Notes: generated by a model from the letters alone, not told the origin. 64,000 bases of DNA from Stigmatella aurantiaca (GCF_900109545.1 NZ_FOAP01000023.1:89118-153117); one strand, 5' to 3'. Counted from the stretch's first letter, positions 43,634-52,821 are shown. Numbers and translations are program-made.

Positions 43634-45672
43634 GCACCGCCGCGCCCCAGGGGGGGCCCGCCCAGGCCCCCCGCTCTCCTGCTTCCCCCCCCGCCGTAGG
43701 GCCCGACTTGAACCCTCCCGAGAAGACCTCCTCCGGCCTGCGCCGGCCCCGCGTGCTCGTGGGACTGGCGCTGGCGCTGGCGCTGGGGCTGTTCGTTGCC
43801 CATGGACTGCTGGCCCGGGCGCGGGAGGATGCCTCGCTCGAACGCGAGCAGCGCCGGGCCCTCATCTCCCTGCGCGCGCTCACGGAGCTGGTGCAGCGGG
43901 CAGGGGGCAGCGGCGATGCGGTGCGCGCGGCCGTGGCCTCCTGGCAGGACCAGCTGCCCGCGGGCAGCGCCGTGCGGGTGGTGGCCTTCTCCGGCATCCG
44001 CCTGGAGGCCTCCACCTTCCCGGAGGACCAGGGCGACAAGGCCGCCCCGCGCCGGCTCTCGCGCGAGGAGAAGCCCCTCTATGACCGGGGACAGCGGCTG
44101 CGCACCTCGGTGGAGACCAACCGCGAGGAGAGCGGCGCCCGCAAGCAGGAGCTGGAGGCCGAGGGGCTGCCCGGCGGCGGCCGGCTGATCTCCGCGCCGG
44201 TGGAGGTGGAGGGCACCGTGGTGGGCATGGTGGAGCTGGCCACCCCGCCCCTGCCCAAGGTCGAGCCACCGGGCCTGGTGCCCGCGCTGCTCGCCTTCCT
44301 GCTGCCGCTGCTGCTCGTCGCGGCGGTGGGCTTCGCCCCGCTGCGGCGCCAGTGGCAGCTCACCGCCGTGGCGGCGGTGGCGTTCCTCGGCGGCATGGGC
44401 GCTTATGCCGCCCACTCGCTCACCTCGCTGGAGGACGCGGTGCGCGGCTCGCAGCAGGCCGTGGCCGATCAGTTGGAGGCGATGACGGGCCGTGCCCGGA
44501 CGGTGATGGAGGCGCAGGGCCTGCCGGCCGAGCCGCCGCTCACCCCGGGCACCTGGGACGCGGACCTGTTCCGCCGGCCCCTGGGACTGCTCACCGCGCA
44601 GGGCCAGGTGAACACGCCCATGGTCGATGCGCGCGTGGAGCGGCAGCGCGGCGAGGCCCAGCAGGCCTTGTTTGGCCTGGGCGGGGTGGGGCTGGCGCTG
44701 GTGCTGCTCATTGGACTGGGCGGCGTGCACCGCCTGGCCCACACCGTGAAGGAGAACCGCCAGGCCTACGCGTACATCGCACCGGCGATGCTGGGCATGC
44801 TGGTGCTCATCTTCTTCCCGTTCTTCTACGGCATCACGCTGTCCTTCACGGACGCCAACCTCTACAACAGCAACCAGGCGCTGGCGGACATCTGGATCGG
44901 CCTGCGCAACTACCAGGACATCCTCGGGGACTTCTCCATCGCCCACCGGGGCGAGGAGGGCCAGTGGGTGTTCAACTACCTGAACTTCTACTGGACGCTG
45001 ATGTTCACGGTGGTGTGGACCGTCACCAACGTCACCATCGGCGTGACGGTGGGGCTCACGCTGGCGCTCATCCTCAACACGCCCAAGCTGGCGCTGCGCC
45101 CCATCTACCGGGTGCTGCTCATCCTGCCGTGGGCCATGCCCAACTACATCACCGCGCTCATCTGGAAGGGCATGTTCCACCAGCAGTTCGGCGTGGTGAA
45201 CCATGTCATCCGCATGTTCGGCGGGCAGGGGCTGAGCTGGTTCGAGTCGCCCTTCACCAGCTTCTTCACGGCGCTGGCCACCAACGGCTGGCTGAGCTTC
45301 CCGTTCATGATGGTGGTGTCGCTGGGCGCGCTGCAGTCCATCCCCGCGGAGCTCTACGAGGCGGCACGCGTGGACGGGGCCTCGCGCTGGGAGCAGTTCC
45401 GGGCCATCACCCTGCCCTCGCTCAAGCCGGCGCTGATGCCCGCCGTCATCCTCTCGGTGGTGTGGACCTTCAACATGTTCAACATCATCTTCCTGGTGAC
45501 GGAAGGTGAGCCGGGCAACTCCACGGAGATTCTCGTCACCCAGGCGTACAAGTACGCCTTCCAGCGCTACCGCTACGGCTACGCGGCCGCGTACTCCACC
45601 GTCATCTTCGGCATCCTGCTGCTCTACAGCGTGGTGCAGAACCGCATCACCCGCGCCACGGAGGCCACCTGA
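43630..45672 (+). CDS. malF: maltodextrin permease MalF with N-terminal extension
   Basis: 680 residues, GTG start overlapping malE. The C-terminal ~300 residues are a MalF-type permease (QAYAYIAPAMLGMLVLIFFPFFYG, EAA loop EAARVDGASRWEQFRAITLPSLKPA). Before it lies an added ~375 residues: Pro-rich cytoplasmic start, membrane segment 41-62, a periplasmic stretch 63-214 that looks like a Cache/CHASE-type sensor (LISAPVEVEGTVVGMVELATP), membrane segments near 215-235 and 243-261, a second soluble part, and a segment at 346-366. The canonical large MalF P2 loop seems short. The extension may sense ligand or transport state. Confidence 0.92.
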   Translation: MSTAAPQGGPAQAPRSPASPPAVGPDLNPPEKTSSGLRRPRVLVGLALALALGLFVAHGLLARAREDASLEREQRRALISLRALTELVQRAGGSGDAVRAAVASWQDQLPAGSAVRVVAFSGIRLEASTFPEDQGDKAAPRRLSREEKPLYDRGQRLRTSVETNREESGARKQELEAEGLPGGGRLISAPVEVEGTVVGMVELATPPLPKVEPPGLVPALLAFLLPLLLVAAVGFAPLRRQWQLTAVAAVAFLGGMGAYAAHSLTSLEDAVRGSQQAVADQLEAMTGRARTVMEAQGLPAEPPLTPGTWDADLFRRPLGLLTAQGQVNTPMVDARVERQRGEAQQALFGLGGVGLALVLLIGLGGVHRLAHTVKENRQAYAYIAPAMLGMLVLIFFPFFYGITLSFTDANLYNSNQALADIWIGLRNYQDILGDFSIAHRGEEGQWVFNYLNFYWTLMFTVVWTVTNVTIGVTVGLTLALILNTPKLALRPIYRVLLILPWAMPNYITALIWKGMFHQQFGVVNHVIRMFGGQGLSWFESPFTSFFTALATNGWLSFPFMMVVSLGALQSIPAELYEAARVDGASRWEQFRAITLPSLKPALMPAVILSVVWTFNMFNIIFLVTEGEPGNSTEILVTQAYKYAFQRYRYGYAAAYSTVIFGILLLYSVVQNRITRATEAT

Positions 45673-46550
45673 TGGCAACGCAACGCGAGGGCCTCTCGCA
45701 CCTGCCGCTGCACGCGGTGCTGCTGGGCTTCACGGTGTTCACGCTCTACCCCATCCTCTGGGTCATCTCGATTGCCTTCTCGGGACGCCAGAGCCTGGCC
45801 ATCACCACCCTGCCCGAGCAGGCCACGTGGGCGGACCGGCTGCGCGCCGTCACCCCGTGGCCCGAGGTGTGGTCCTTCTCCAACTTCAGCTCGGTGATGA
45901 CGGATCAGCCGTTCGCGCGGTGGATCTTCAACAGCGCCATCATCGCGATGGGCACCACCGTGGTGGGGATGTTCCTGGCGTGCACGGCGGCGTATGCCTT
46001 CAGCCGCTTCGAGTTCCCGGGCAGGCGCGCGGGGCTGATGTCCTTCCTCGTGTCCCAGATGTTCCCGGGCACGCTGATGCTCATCCCGCTGTTCATCATC
46101 CTGGTGCAGTGGCTGAAGCTGGGCAACTCGCGCCTGGGCCTCATCATCGTCTACGCCACCACCTCCATTCCCTTCAGCGTGTGGATGCTCAAGGGCTACT
46201 TCGACACCATCCCGAAGGAGCTGGAGGAGGCGGCCATCATGGAGGGCGCCTCGGTGGGGCGCGTGTTCTGGACCATCGTGCTGCCGCTGGCCAAGCCCGC
46301 GCTGGCCGTCACGGCGCTCTTCTCCTTCATGACGTCGTGGAACGAGTTCATCCTCGCGGCCACCTTCATGGAGCAGGACACGATGTACACGGCGCCCGTG
46401 GGGCTGCGCTTCTTCGTGGGCGGCTACTCCCAGCAATGGGGCTACTTCGCCGCGGGCTCCATCATCGTCTCCATCCCCGTGGTGCTCCTGTTCCTGTTCC
46501 TCCAGAAGTACCTCGTCTCCGGCCTCACCGCCGGCGGCGTCAAGGGCTGA
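45672..46550 (+). CDS. malG: maltodextrin permease MalG
   Basis: 292 residues, six predicted membrane segments, EAA loop ELEEAAIMEGASVGRVFWTIVLPLAKPA for contact with MalK, and the typical TSIPFSVWMLKGYFD and C-terminal KYLVSGLTAGGVKG. Partner of MalF. The start codon overlaps the malF stop by one base (TGATG), indicating translational coupling. Confidence 0.95.
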   Translation: MATQREGLSHLPLHAVLLGFTVFTLYPILWVISIAFSGRQSLAITTLPEQATWADRLRAVTPWPEVWSFSNFSSVMTDQPFARWIFNSAIIAMGTTVVGMFLACTAAYAFSRFEFPGRRAGLMSFLVSQMFPGTLMLIPLFIILVQWLKLGNSRLGLIIVYATTSIPFSVWMLKGYFDTIPKELEEAAIMEGASVGRVFWTIVLPLAKPALAVTALFSFMTSWNEFILAATFMEQDTMYTAPVGLRFFVGGYSQQWGYFAAGSIIVSIPVVLLFLFLQKYLVSGLTAGGVKG

Positions 46551-46580
46551 CCTCTTTCCCACCCCGATAGGAGAAGCCGC

Positions 46581-47396
46581 ATGAAGACCCGCCTCGCCAC
46601 CCTCACCCTGGCCGCCTCGCTGCTGGGGCTCCCCGCCGCGGCCGCCGGCAAGCTCACCTTCAAGGACCCCACGGGCGATGACAACGGCCCGGGCAAGTAC
46701 GTCTACCCGACGGACACCGTCTACAAGAAGGGCACGTTCGATCTCACCGAAGTCACCGTGGAGAAGAAGGGTGACAACGTGGAGTTCACCGCCAGCCTCG
46801 GCGCCAACATGGAAGACCCCTGGAAGATGGGCAGCGGGTTCTCCCTCCAGATGGTCTTCATCTTCATCGACAAGGACGGCAAGGCGGGCAGCGGCCACAC
46901 CGAGGGCCTGCCGGGCCTGAACATCCAGTTCGCCCCTGAGGCCGCCTGGGAGAAGGTCGTCATCCTCTCGCCGCAGGCCGCCCCCCGCCTGAAGTCCGAG
47001 GTTGGCAACAAGGCCGCCTCGCTGAAGGACGACGTCGTGGTGCCCTCGCGCACCAAGGGCTCGGGCCGCAAGCTCACCGGCTCGGTGAAGGCCTCGGAGC
47101 TGGGCGAGGGCGACCCCAGCCAGTGGGGCTTCCAGGTGGTGGTGCAGTCCAACGAGGGCTTCCCCGCCGGCAATGACCTGATGACGCGCAAGGTCAACGA
47201 GTACGAGGGCCAGCACCGCTTCGGCGGCGGCCACGACGGGGAGTGTGATCCGCACGTCATCGACACCCTGGCGGGCAGCGCCAAGGGCGACGCCTCCGAG
47301 GCGAAGGCCCAGCACGACATGTTGAAGTACGAGTGCGCCGAGGACGGCAGCACCAAATCGCCCGCAACCCTGACAATGATTCGTCAGGGCAAGTAA
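46581..47396 (+). CDS. exported glucodextranase-C-like carbohydrate-binding protein
   Basis: 271 residues, signal peptide ending AAAAG, and a single beta-rich module that begins FKDPTGDDNGPGKYVYPTDTVYKKGTFDL and contains FIFIDKDGKAGSGHTEGLPGLNIQFAPEAAWEKVVILSP. This matches the C-terminal 'SLH-like' binding module of glucodextranase (PF09985), a domain also found in pullulanase-type enzymes. It should bind alpha-glucans in the periplasm or at the outer membrane. Position between malG and the outer-membrane barrel gene supports a role in dextrin capture. The lipoprotein at 51835-52788 has the same architecture. Confidence 0.85.
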   Translation: MKTRLATLTLAASLLGLPAAAAGKLTFKDPTGDDNGPGKYVYPTDTVYKKGTFDLTEVTVEKKGDNVEFTASLGANMEDPWKMGSGFSLQMVFIFIDKDGKAGSGHTEGLPGLNIQFAPEAAWEKVVILSPQAAPRLKSEVGNKAASLKDDVVVPSRTKGSGRKLTGSVKASELGEGDPSQWGFQVVVQSNEGFPAGNDLMTRKVNEYEGQHRFGGGHDGECDPHVIDTLAGSAKGDASEAKAQHDMLKYECAEDGSTKSPATLTMIRQGK

Positions 47397-47495
47397 CACC
47401 GTCTCATGTAACACCTGTCTCAAGAGGACACGGCTGGACCGCCGCGGGCCCCCATCCCGCGGCGCCCGTCTGGCCCTGGAGGAGGGTTTCACATC

Positions 47496-49688
47496 ATGCC
47501 GAAGAAGTTCCTACTGCGGGGCGCGCTAGCGCTCACCGCGACCGCTACCCTTTTGCCCGCGCTGCCCGCAGAGGCCCAGGACGGCCCCCGGCTGCAGATT
47601 GGCGGAACCACCTATACGAAGTGGCTCTGGGGCAACCTGCGCGACCAGGGCGCCCTGTACAACTTCACCACGATTCCCGGTGAAGGCTATGGCGACAACG
47701 GCCAGGGCACGGAGCTGGAGCTGCTGCTCAACGCCCGGCTCTCCAGCCAGGTGGAGATCCGCGGCCGCATCCACAGCCGCTTCAGCCAGAACTTCTGGAC
47801 GAACTTCGGCGGCTTCGGCGGAGACCCCAACAAGCCGTGCGTGAACGGAGACTGCGGCGAGTTCGATCCGCGCTCCAACCAGTACATCAAGCTGCGCGGC
47901 ATGGCGGTGACGCTCACGCCCGGCTACCTCATCGACTCGGCCACCATCGGCGCCAACGACTTCGGCCAGTTCGATCCGTTCGTCATCGGCCGCATCCGCT
48001 ACATCGACCGGGACAACGCGCACGGCATTCTCCTCCAGGGCTCGGGCTTCGACCGGCGCATCACCTGGGATGCCACGCGCATCAGCCTGCCCCGGCTGTG
48101 GGCGGGCCCCTCGTTCAGCACCGGCCTGTTCCACGCCTCGGACGCCGCGTACGGCTTCCAGACGAAGTGGTCCCTGTCGGACGCGCTCGATGTGGGCGGC
48201 ATCTTCAACTACGTGAACGACGCCGAGGTTGCGCCCCCATCGGTGGACAACAACATCGACAATGGGAGGGATTTGACGCCGCGCTTCCGCAACGGCGTGG
48301 GCGGCCTGAAGGCGAACCTGCGCGTGGGCGACACGCTGGATGTGCGCGGCGCGCTCTACCACTCGTACGCCAACGCGGACCCGGTGCTCTCCCCGGCGAA
48401 CTTCGGCCTCAACGGCTTCTCGCCGGTGCCGGCCGGGCGGCGCGAGGACCAGACGTACCGGCTGGACGTGACGCTGAATGACCCGCTGGACATCGGCCTG
48501 TCGCTGAACATCCAGGGCTTCAGCATCGGCGCGGACTACGTGGCCATCATGGCGGCGCGGCGCGAGTCGGACGTGCTGCTCACCGAGGGCCACGACGGCA
48601 GCTTCGCCTTCCCGGATCCGTCCAACAGCTCCTTCGGCGTGTACAAGGGCAACCCCACGAAGATTGGCTACGGCGGGTGGACGGGCGACACGCAGCAGGT
48701 GGCCACCATCAACGTGGACAACGACTTCACCGACTTCGACGAGCCGTTCGCGGAGACGGCCATCGGCTGGAAGGGCGTCACGGTCAACCCCGTGTACAGC
48801 AACGGCGCGTTGGATCTGACGGGCGAGTACTCGTTCATCACGTACAACACCAACTGGCAGGCGTACGGGGATGACCAGACGTCCTACCTGTCCACGCCGT
48901 ACCCGACGGCGGAGCTGGATCCGGGCGTGGGCCACAACTTCCGCACGGCCTACCAGCCGTTCCAGGACAAGCGCACGCACATCGCGGTGGTGAAGGGCAA
49001 GTACGTGCTGGACGTGGCCCGGGGCATCGACGTGTTCGGCAAGGTGAAGTTCATCCACGAGACGGACAAGCGCATCAACGACGCGCGCTTCCTGCCCTAC
49101 CAGCAGGGGGCCTGCTCCGAGGACGGGCTGGGGTGCCAGGACCTGCGCAACGAATACGCGCCGGGGCTGTCCACGGCGGACACGTTCCGCAACCCGGGCA
49201 TCGTCGAGTCGAACGGGCAGCGAGGCTACCAGTGGAAGCCCTTCACCAGCCTGAAGGATGACGACCGGCTGCTGCGCTACAGCACCTTCACGCTGGGCGC
49301 GGGCTACCAGCTCACCGACGACCTGTACGCCTCGCTGAGCTACACGAAGTACCTGGCGGACCTGTTCGACGGAAACACGGCGTTCCAGGCCTACAGCCAG
49401 CACCAGATGGCCTCGGGCTTCCACAACAAGAACTCCATCCTGGTGAAGGCCAAGTACATCCTGGCCGGCGTGGAGTTTGGCCTGGAGGGCCAGTACGCAT
49501 TCGGCACGTTCGAGCCGGACTTCGGCGACGGCTTCCTGCCGACGGTGGCGGACAAGGACACGGCGGCAGACCACAACGTGGCCGTGGGCTCGCCGGGCTT
49601 CCGCAACCGCAACGGCGGGTGGAACAGCCTGGAGACGCGCGAGTTCCAGCACTACCGGCTCAAGGCGTTCATGAAGGCGCAGTTCTAG
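47496..49688 (+). CDS. large outer-membrane beta-barrel, probable dextrin porin
   Basis: 730 residues. Signal peptide ending PAEAQ, no TonB plug or SusD partner. The remainder alternates polar and hydrophobic residues with many Asp/Asn/Gly turns and ends FQHYRLKAFMKAQF, a C-terminal aromatic sorting signal. From its place in the mal operon, it is the likely maltodextrin entry channel of the outer membrane, functionally like LamB but larger and unrelated in obvious sequence. A hairpin follows. Function is inferred from context. Confidence 0.75.
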   Translation: MPKKFLLRGALALTATATLLPALPAEAQDGPRLQIGGTTYTKWLWGNLRDQGALYNFTTIPGEGYGDNGQGTELELLLNARLSSQVEIRGRIHSRFSQNFWTNFGGFGGDPNKPCVNGDCGEFDPRSNQYIKLRGMAVTLTPGYLIDSATIGANDFGQFDPFVIGRIRYIDRDNAHGILLQGSGFDRRITWDATRISLPRLWAGPSFSTGLFHASDAAYGFQTKWSLSDALDVGGIFNYVNDAEVAPPSVDNNIDNGRDLTPRFRNGVGGLKANLRVGDTLDVRGALYHSYANADPVLSPANFGLNGFSPVPAGRREDQTYRLDVTLNDPLDIGLSLNIQGFSIGADYVAIMAARRESDVLLTEGHDGSFAFPDPSNSSFGVYKGNPTKIGYGGWTGDTQQVATINVDNDFTDFDEPFAETAIGWKGVTVNPVYSNGALDLTGEYSFITYNTNWQAYGDDQTSYLSTPYPTAELDPGVGHNFRTAYQPFQDKRTHIAVVKGKYVLDVARGIDVFGKVKFIHETDKRINDARFLPYQQGACSEDGLGCQDLRNEYAPGLSTADTFRNPGIVESNGQRGYQWKPFTSLKDDDRLLRYSTFTLGAGYQLTDDLYASLSYTKYLADLFDGNTAFQAYSQHQMASGFHNKNSILVKAKYILAGVEFGLEGQYAFGTFEPDFGDGFLPTVADKDTAADHNVAVGSPGFRNRNGGWNSLETREFQHYRLKAFMKAQF

Positions 49689-49695
49689 CCACAGT

Positions 49696-49721
49696 GGGAG
49701 GGGCCCTCCCGGGCTCCTCCC
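49696..49721 (+). terminator. bidirectional hairpin between barrel and Imm11 genes
   Basis: GGGAGGGGCCC pairs with GGGCTCCTCCC (one G-U) around a 4-base loop, 8 bases after the barrel stop and 16 bases from the Imm11 stop on the other strand. Confidence 0.6.
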
Positions 49722-49736
49722 CTCAGGCCTGGAGGC

Positions 49737-50309
49737 TCAGACCTCCTGAAACCTCACGCCCGTGGCGCCCATGCGCTCCAAGGCGTCCTTGATCTCTCCG
49801 GAGACGATGAGCGCGACCGTCCACCCTTCGGGGCGGAACACCTGGGCGCTTCCCACCTGGGTCCGGTCGATGCGCAAGTCACGCACGGAGAAATACTTCC
49901 CGACCATGTCCGGAACCCCATTTTCGTGGGTCCAGAGCTGAATCCGGGACGCCTGTTCGTCGATACAGCGGATGAGGCGTTTGGCCACGAGGATGAGGTA
50001 CTGATCCGGTTGGCCCTCCACGTCCACGGGAATGAGCTGCACATCGTCCGGGGCCAGCTCCGCGAACATGGATGCAACCCGGACATGGACCACCGGCAGA
50101 CCGACGCTCGCCTCCGTGAAATCCAGCGGCTTTCCTGCGTTCTCGACGGGAATTCTCAAGCGGCTCGTGATGGGAACAGGTGTTCCGCACGTGAACGGCC
50201 TGTCATCCACCTGCCGATCCTGATGATCCACCGGCGTGCCGAGATCCCAACGGTGCGGGACATACACATTGTCGGCGAGCTTGAAGAAGCGCTTGGACAT
50301 GGACTCCAT
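49737..50309 (-). CDS. Imm11-family immunity protein
   Basis: 190 residues resembling the DUF1629/Imm11 immunity family: N-terminal FKLADNVYVPHRWDLGTPVD, a central LIPVDVEGQPDQYLILVAKRLIRCIDEQAS, and DLRIDRTQVGSAQVFRPEGWTVALIVSGEIKDALERMGATGVRFQEV at the end. In myxobacteria these genes lie next to nuclease toxins and protect the producer. It begins at the base after the stop of the toxin gene, so expression would be coupled. A second Met at residue 4 has a GGAG just before it and may be the real start. Confidence 0.8.
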   Translation of the reverse strand: MESMSKRFFKLADNVYVPHRWDLGTPVDHQDRQVDDRPFTCGTPVPITSRLRIPVENAGKPLDFTEASVGLPVVHVRVASMFAELAPDDVQLIPVDVEGQPDQYLILVAKRLIRCIDEQASRIQLWTHENGVPDMVGKYFSVRDLRIDRTQVGSAQVFRPEGWTVALIVSGEIKDALERMGATGVRFQEV

Positions 50310-51674
50310 TTAACGTGGCTGCTGCCGGACGACGAGCTGGTTCAATTCTGTTCCCGGGGTGGCGATTTGCTTCGCCAGTTCCTTCAGCGCCTCTTTCAGC
50401 ATTGCCCGGCACTCCATAATGCTGCGACAAGTCGCCGTCGACGAGTTCAGTGCCTCATGAACGGCCTCGTGATACCGCTCAGGGTGCGGTCCGTAGTGCC
50501 CCGGCAGAGGCGTTCTGTTGGCCGGGTCATCCAGCGTCATTCCCGCTCTGGCGAAGATGCGGCGGAATCGCGGCGTCCACGGGCCACCGCGCGCGGTGGA
50601 CTTGTCGTTGCAGATGGTGGCGATGTGATGCGTCTCGATGCAGGGCCCCTTCCCACCACCGCCCCGAGTCCCCATCGTCATCGCGGTGGCTGCCACCGTC
50701 ACGCTCACGCCCTCCGCCGTGAGCGCGATTTCTTCGACCGCGCCCAAGGCGGTCAGCGAGATGCGCGCAGTGTCCTCGGCCTGAATGGCCACCTGCGCCG
50801 AGCCGGGCAGCGTCGGCACACGCGCCGCGAACTGCTGCGCTGTCGCGCCGATGGCCGCTACCAGCAACAGGGCGAGTGCCCGCGCGGACTCTCGCCCGAT
50901 GATCCTTCCGAAGCGCTCCCCCGCCTCGCGGATCTGCTCGAAAGTGGTGGCCCCCTTCACCCCTTCCATCAACTCAAGCCAACCCGTCACGAGATTGCGA
51001 AGCGTGCCGTAGCCCACATACAGAATCATCCCGACGCCCACGGCCGCCACCAGCGCCGGAGCCACAGGATTCAGCGCCAAGATCAGCAACATGGAGCCCA
51101 AGGTCCAGAGCGCTGCGTGGATGAGCGCGCGAAACTCCACCGTCTCTCCCAGCGCCTGCTTCATTTCCTCCAGTACCGGGCTCTTGCTCAGGGACAGCGC
51201 CCAGACGTAGCGGCCTTGCATGTCCAAGTAGCGCCCACCCACCAGTGCGCCACCAAGACAGTCGCCGTAGACGCTGTGAACGCGCTGGCACCAAAGCCTG
51301 TAGCGTTCCGCCAGCTCCAAGTCCTGTTTCGTCAACGTCCCCGCCAAGGGCTCGCCCGGCCCCAGCGGCACCAGCTTTTTGTCTCTCGGCAGGTAGAGGT
51401 AGTTGCCGCTCTGCGGGGCCATTTGAAACGCCTTCTCGGCCGTCTGGCGTGGTGTGCCTGTCAACCGCACCCCACGCGCCAGTTGCCTCATGGCCTGCCG
51501 GAATTCCTCTTTCTCCACCGTGACGGGTGGCAGATCCGCCGTGCGGAGAATGTGGACAACGGTTTTGCCCTGGCCGAGATGCTCCACGCGGGCCCCTCTC
51601 GGGAGGCTGCCGCACCCCACGAGCAATACGAGGAACAGCGCTTCGGCCGTCCACAGCATCCGCCACAGGCTCAT
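50310..51674 (-). CDS. SitA-like lipoprotein toxin with AHH nuclease domain
   Basis: 454 residues. Lipoprotein signal with Cys21 (FLVLLVGC), a charged region ~30-170, hydrophobic helices near 183-226 and 264-284, and a C-terminal AHH-type HNH/endonuclease VII nuclease: THH at 348-350, GMTLDDPANRTPLPG around 378-392, H393 and H397-Y401-H402 in GHYGPHPERYHEAVHEAL. The layout (lipoprotein leader, variable nuclease tip, adjacent immunity gene) fits SitA toxins, which Myxococcus passes between kin by TraA/TraB outer-membrane exchange. No sitB gene is upstream. The family assignment is inference. Oppositely oriented to the surrounding mal genes and visibly less GC-rich. Confidence 0.8.
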   Translation of the reverse strand: MSLWRMLWTAEALFLVLLVGCGSLPRGARVEHLGQGKTVVHILRTADLPPVTVEKEEFRQAMRQLARGVRLTGTPRQTAEKAFQMAPQSGNYLYLPRDKKLVPLGPGEPLAGTLTKQDLELAERYRLWCQRVHSVYGDCLGGALVGGRYLDMQGRYVWALSLSKSPVLEEMKQALGETVEFRALIHAALWTLGSMLLILALNPVAPALVAAVGVGMILYVGYGTLRNLVTGWLELMEGVKGATTFEQIREAGERFGRIIGRESARALALLLVAAIGATAQQFAARVPTLPGSAQVAIQAEDTARISLTALGAVEEIALTAEGVSVTVAATAMTMGTRGGGGKGPCIETHHIATICNDKSTARGGPWTPRFRRIFARAGMTLDDPANRTPLPGHYGPHPERYHEAVHEALNSSTATCRSIMECRAMLKEALKELAKQIATPGTELNQLVVRQQPR

Positions 51675-51777
51675 GTGTCCCTCTTCTTGCGAGGCAGAAA
51701 GCACGTCGGAGAACTGCCACCTTGGCACGCTCCACTGGCCCGGCCTCATAGCATTCCCCTCGCTTCCCTCTTGAGCA

Positions 51778-51813
51778 GGGCCCGGCGCGCGGCGACGCTC
51801 GCCGGGCCTTTTT
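51778..51813 (+). terminator. Rho-independent terminator upstream of lipoprotein gene
   Basis: GGCCCGGCG / CGCCGGGCC stem with 12-base loop followed by TTTTT. Oriented to stop rightward transcription 21 bases before the start at 51835, an odd place unless it once followed another gene. Best-looking intrinsic terminator in the window. Confidence 0.75.
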
Positions 51814-51834
51814 CTTTCCAGGAGATGTCCCGCG

Positions 51835-52788
51835 ATGACTTTCTTCCGCCGTCCCCTTCCCTGGCTCGTCCTGGGGGCCGTGCTCACCAGCGCCTGCCCG
51901 GGCCGGCACACCCGCGGCAACACTCCCCTCTTTACCCTGGAGGATCCGCGCGGGGATGACCACGGAGACGGCGATCTGCGCTACCCCCTGCGCGAGGACA
52001 TGGCGCCCGGAAGCCTGGACCTGCTGTCACTGGCGGCCTATCCAGCTCCTGGAGGCACCGTGTTCACGGCCACGCTCGCGCGTCCCATCGCCAAGCCCGA
52101 GGCGGCGCGCACGGTGGACCTGACGGGAGAGACCCAGGCCCAGCGGGCACGGTTCGGCTTCTACACCTTCAATGTGGACCTCTACGTGGACACGGATGGC
52201 GTGGAGGGCTCGGGGCGCACCGATACCCTGCCCGGACGGTTCCTCACCCTCGCGCCGGGGAGCGCCTGGGAAAAGATGATCCTGCTCACGCCCCGGCCTT
52301 ACCAGGCCCGGGACACCCTGCGCGGCCTGTGGAAGCACGAGGCGCGGCAGGAGCGGCAGCGCCAGCAGGGGCCTCTGGGAGAGGCGGTCCTGAGGGAGGT
52401 GGACGCGGAGGTGGAGCGCGAGTTGGAGGCGCGGGTGTTCATCCCCACGCGCGTGCGCGTCAACGGTCCTACCGTGGAGTTCTTCGTGCCGGAGGAGTTC
52501 CTGGGCGGCATGGCCCAGCCCGGGTGGGGCTATGCCGCGGCAGTGACCGGGGCCAGCCTGGAGACCAAGGTGGACGTGCCCGCGCTCTTCGGCGGCACGC
52601 CCCGCGCCCAGGGGTTGATGGTGCTGCCCATTGGGACCGGAGACTCCCGGGAGCGCTTCGGCGGAGGGCGGCTGGGTGACCCCGGCCAGTCCCCCGTCGT
52701 GGACCTGCTGGTTCCCGAAGGGGTAACGCAGGAGCAGCTGCTCGGGATCAATGCCCCACCCTGGCCCGCCGTGGTCCCCCTCCGCTGA
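51835..52788 (+). CDS. glucodextranase-C-like lipoprotein
   Basis: 317 residues, lipobox LTSAC (Cys20). It begins its module with TLEDPRGDDHGDGDLRYPLREDMAPGSLDLL and continues with VDLYVDTDGVEGSGRTDTLPGRFLTLAPGSAWEKMILLTP, closely paralleling the protein at 46581-47396 and the PF09985 binding module of glucodextranase. An Arg/Glu-rich helical insert lies around residues 160-205. Expected to hold dextrins at the outer membrane. Separated from the rest of the mal operon by the toxin/immunity cassette. Ends VTQEQLLGINAPPWPAVVPLR, a motif also found as a relic at 57273. Confidence 0.82.
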   Translation: MTFFRRPLPWLVLGAVLTSACPGRHTRGNTPLFTLEDPRGDDHGDGDLRYPLREDMAPGSLDLLSLAAYPAPGGTVFTATLARPIAKPEAARTVDLTGETQAQRARFGFYTFNVDLYVDTDGVEGSGRTDTLPGRFLTLAPGSAWEKMILLTPRPYQARDTLRGLWKHEARQERQRQQGPLGEAVLREVDAEVERELEARVFIPTRVRVNGPTVEFFVPEEFLGGMAQPGWGYAAAVTGASLETKVDVPALFGGTPRAQGLMVLPIGTGDSRERFGGGRLGDPGQSPVVDLLVPEGVTQEQLLGINAPPWPAVVPLR

Positions 52789-52821
52789 GCCTGTCTCTGC
52801 TTGGCCTGATGCAGGATTCGC

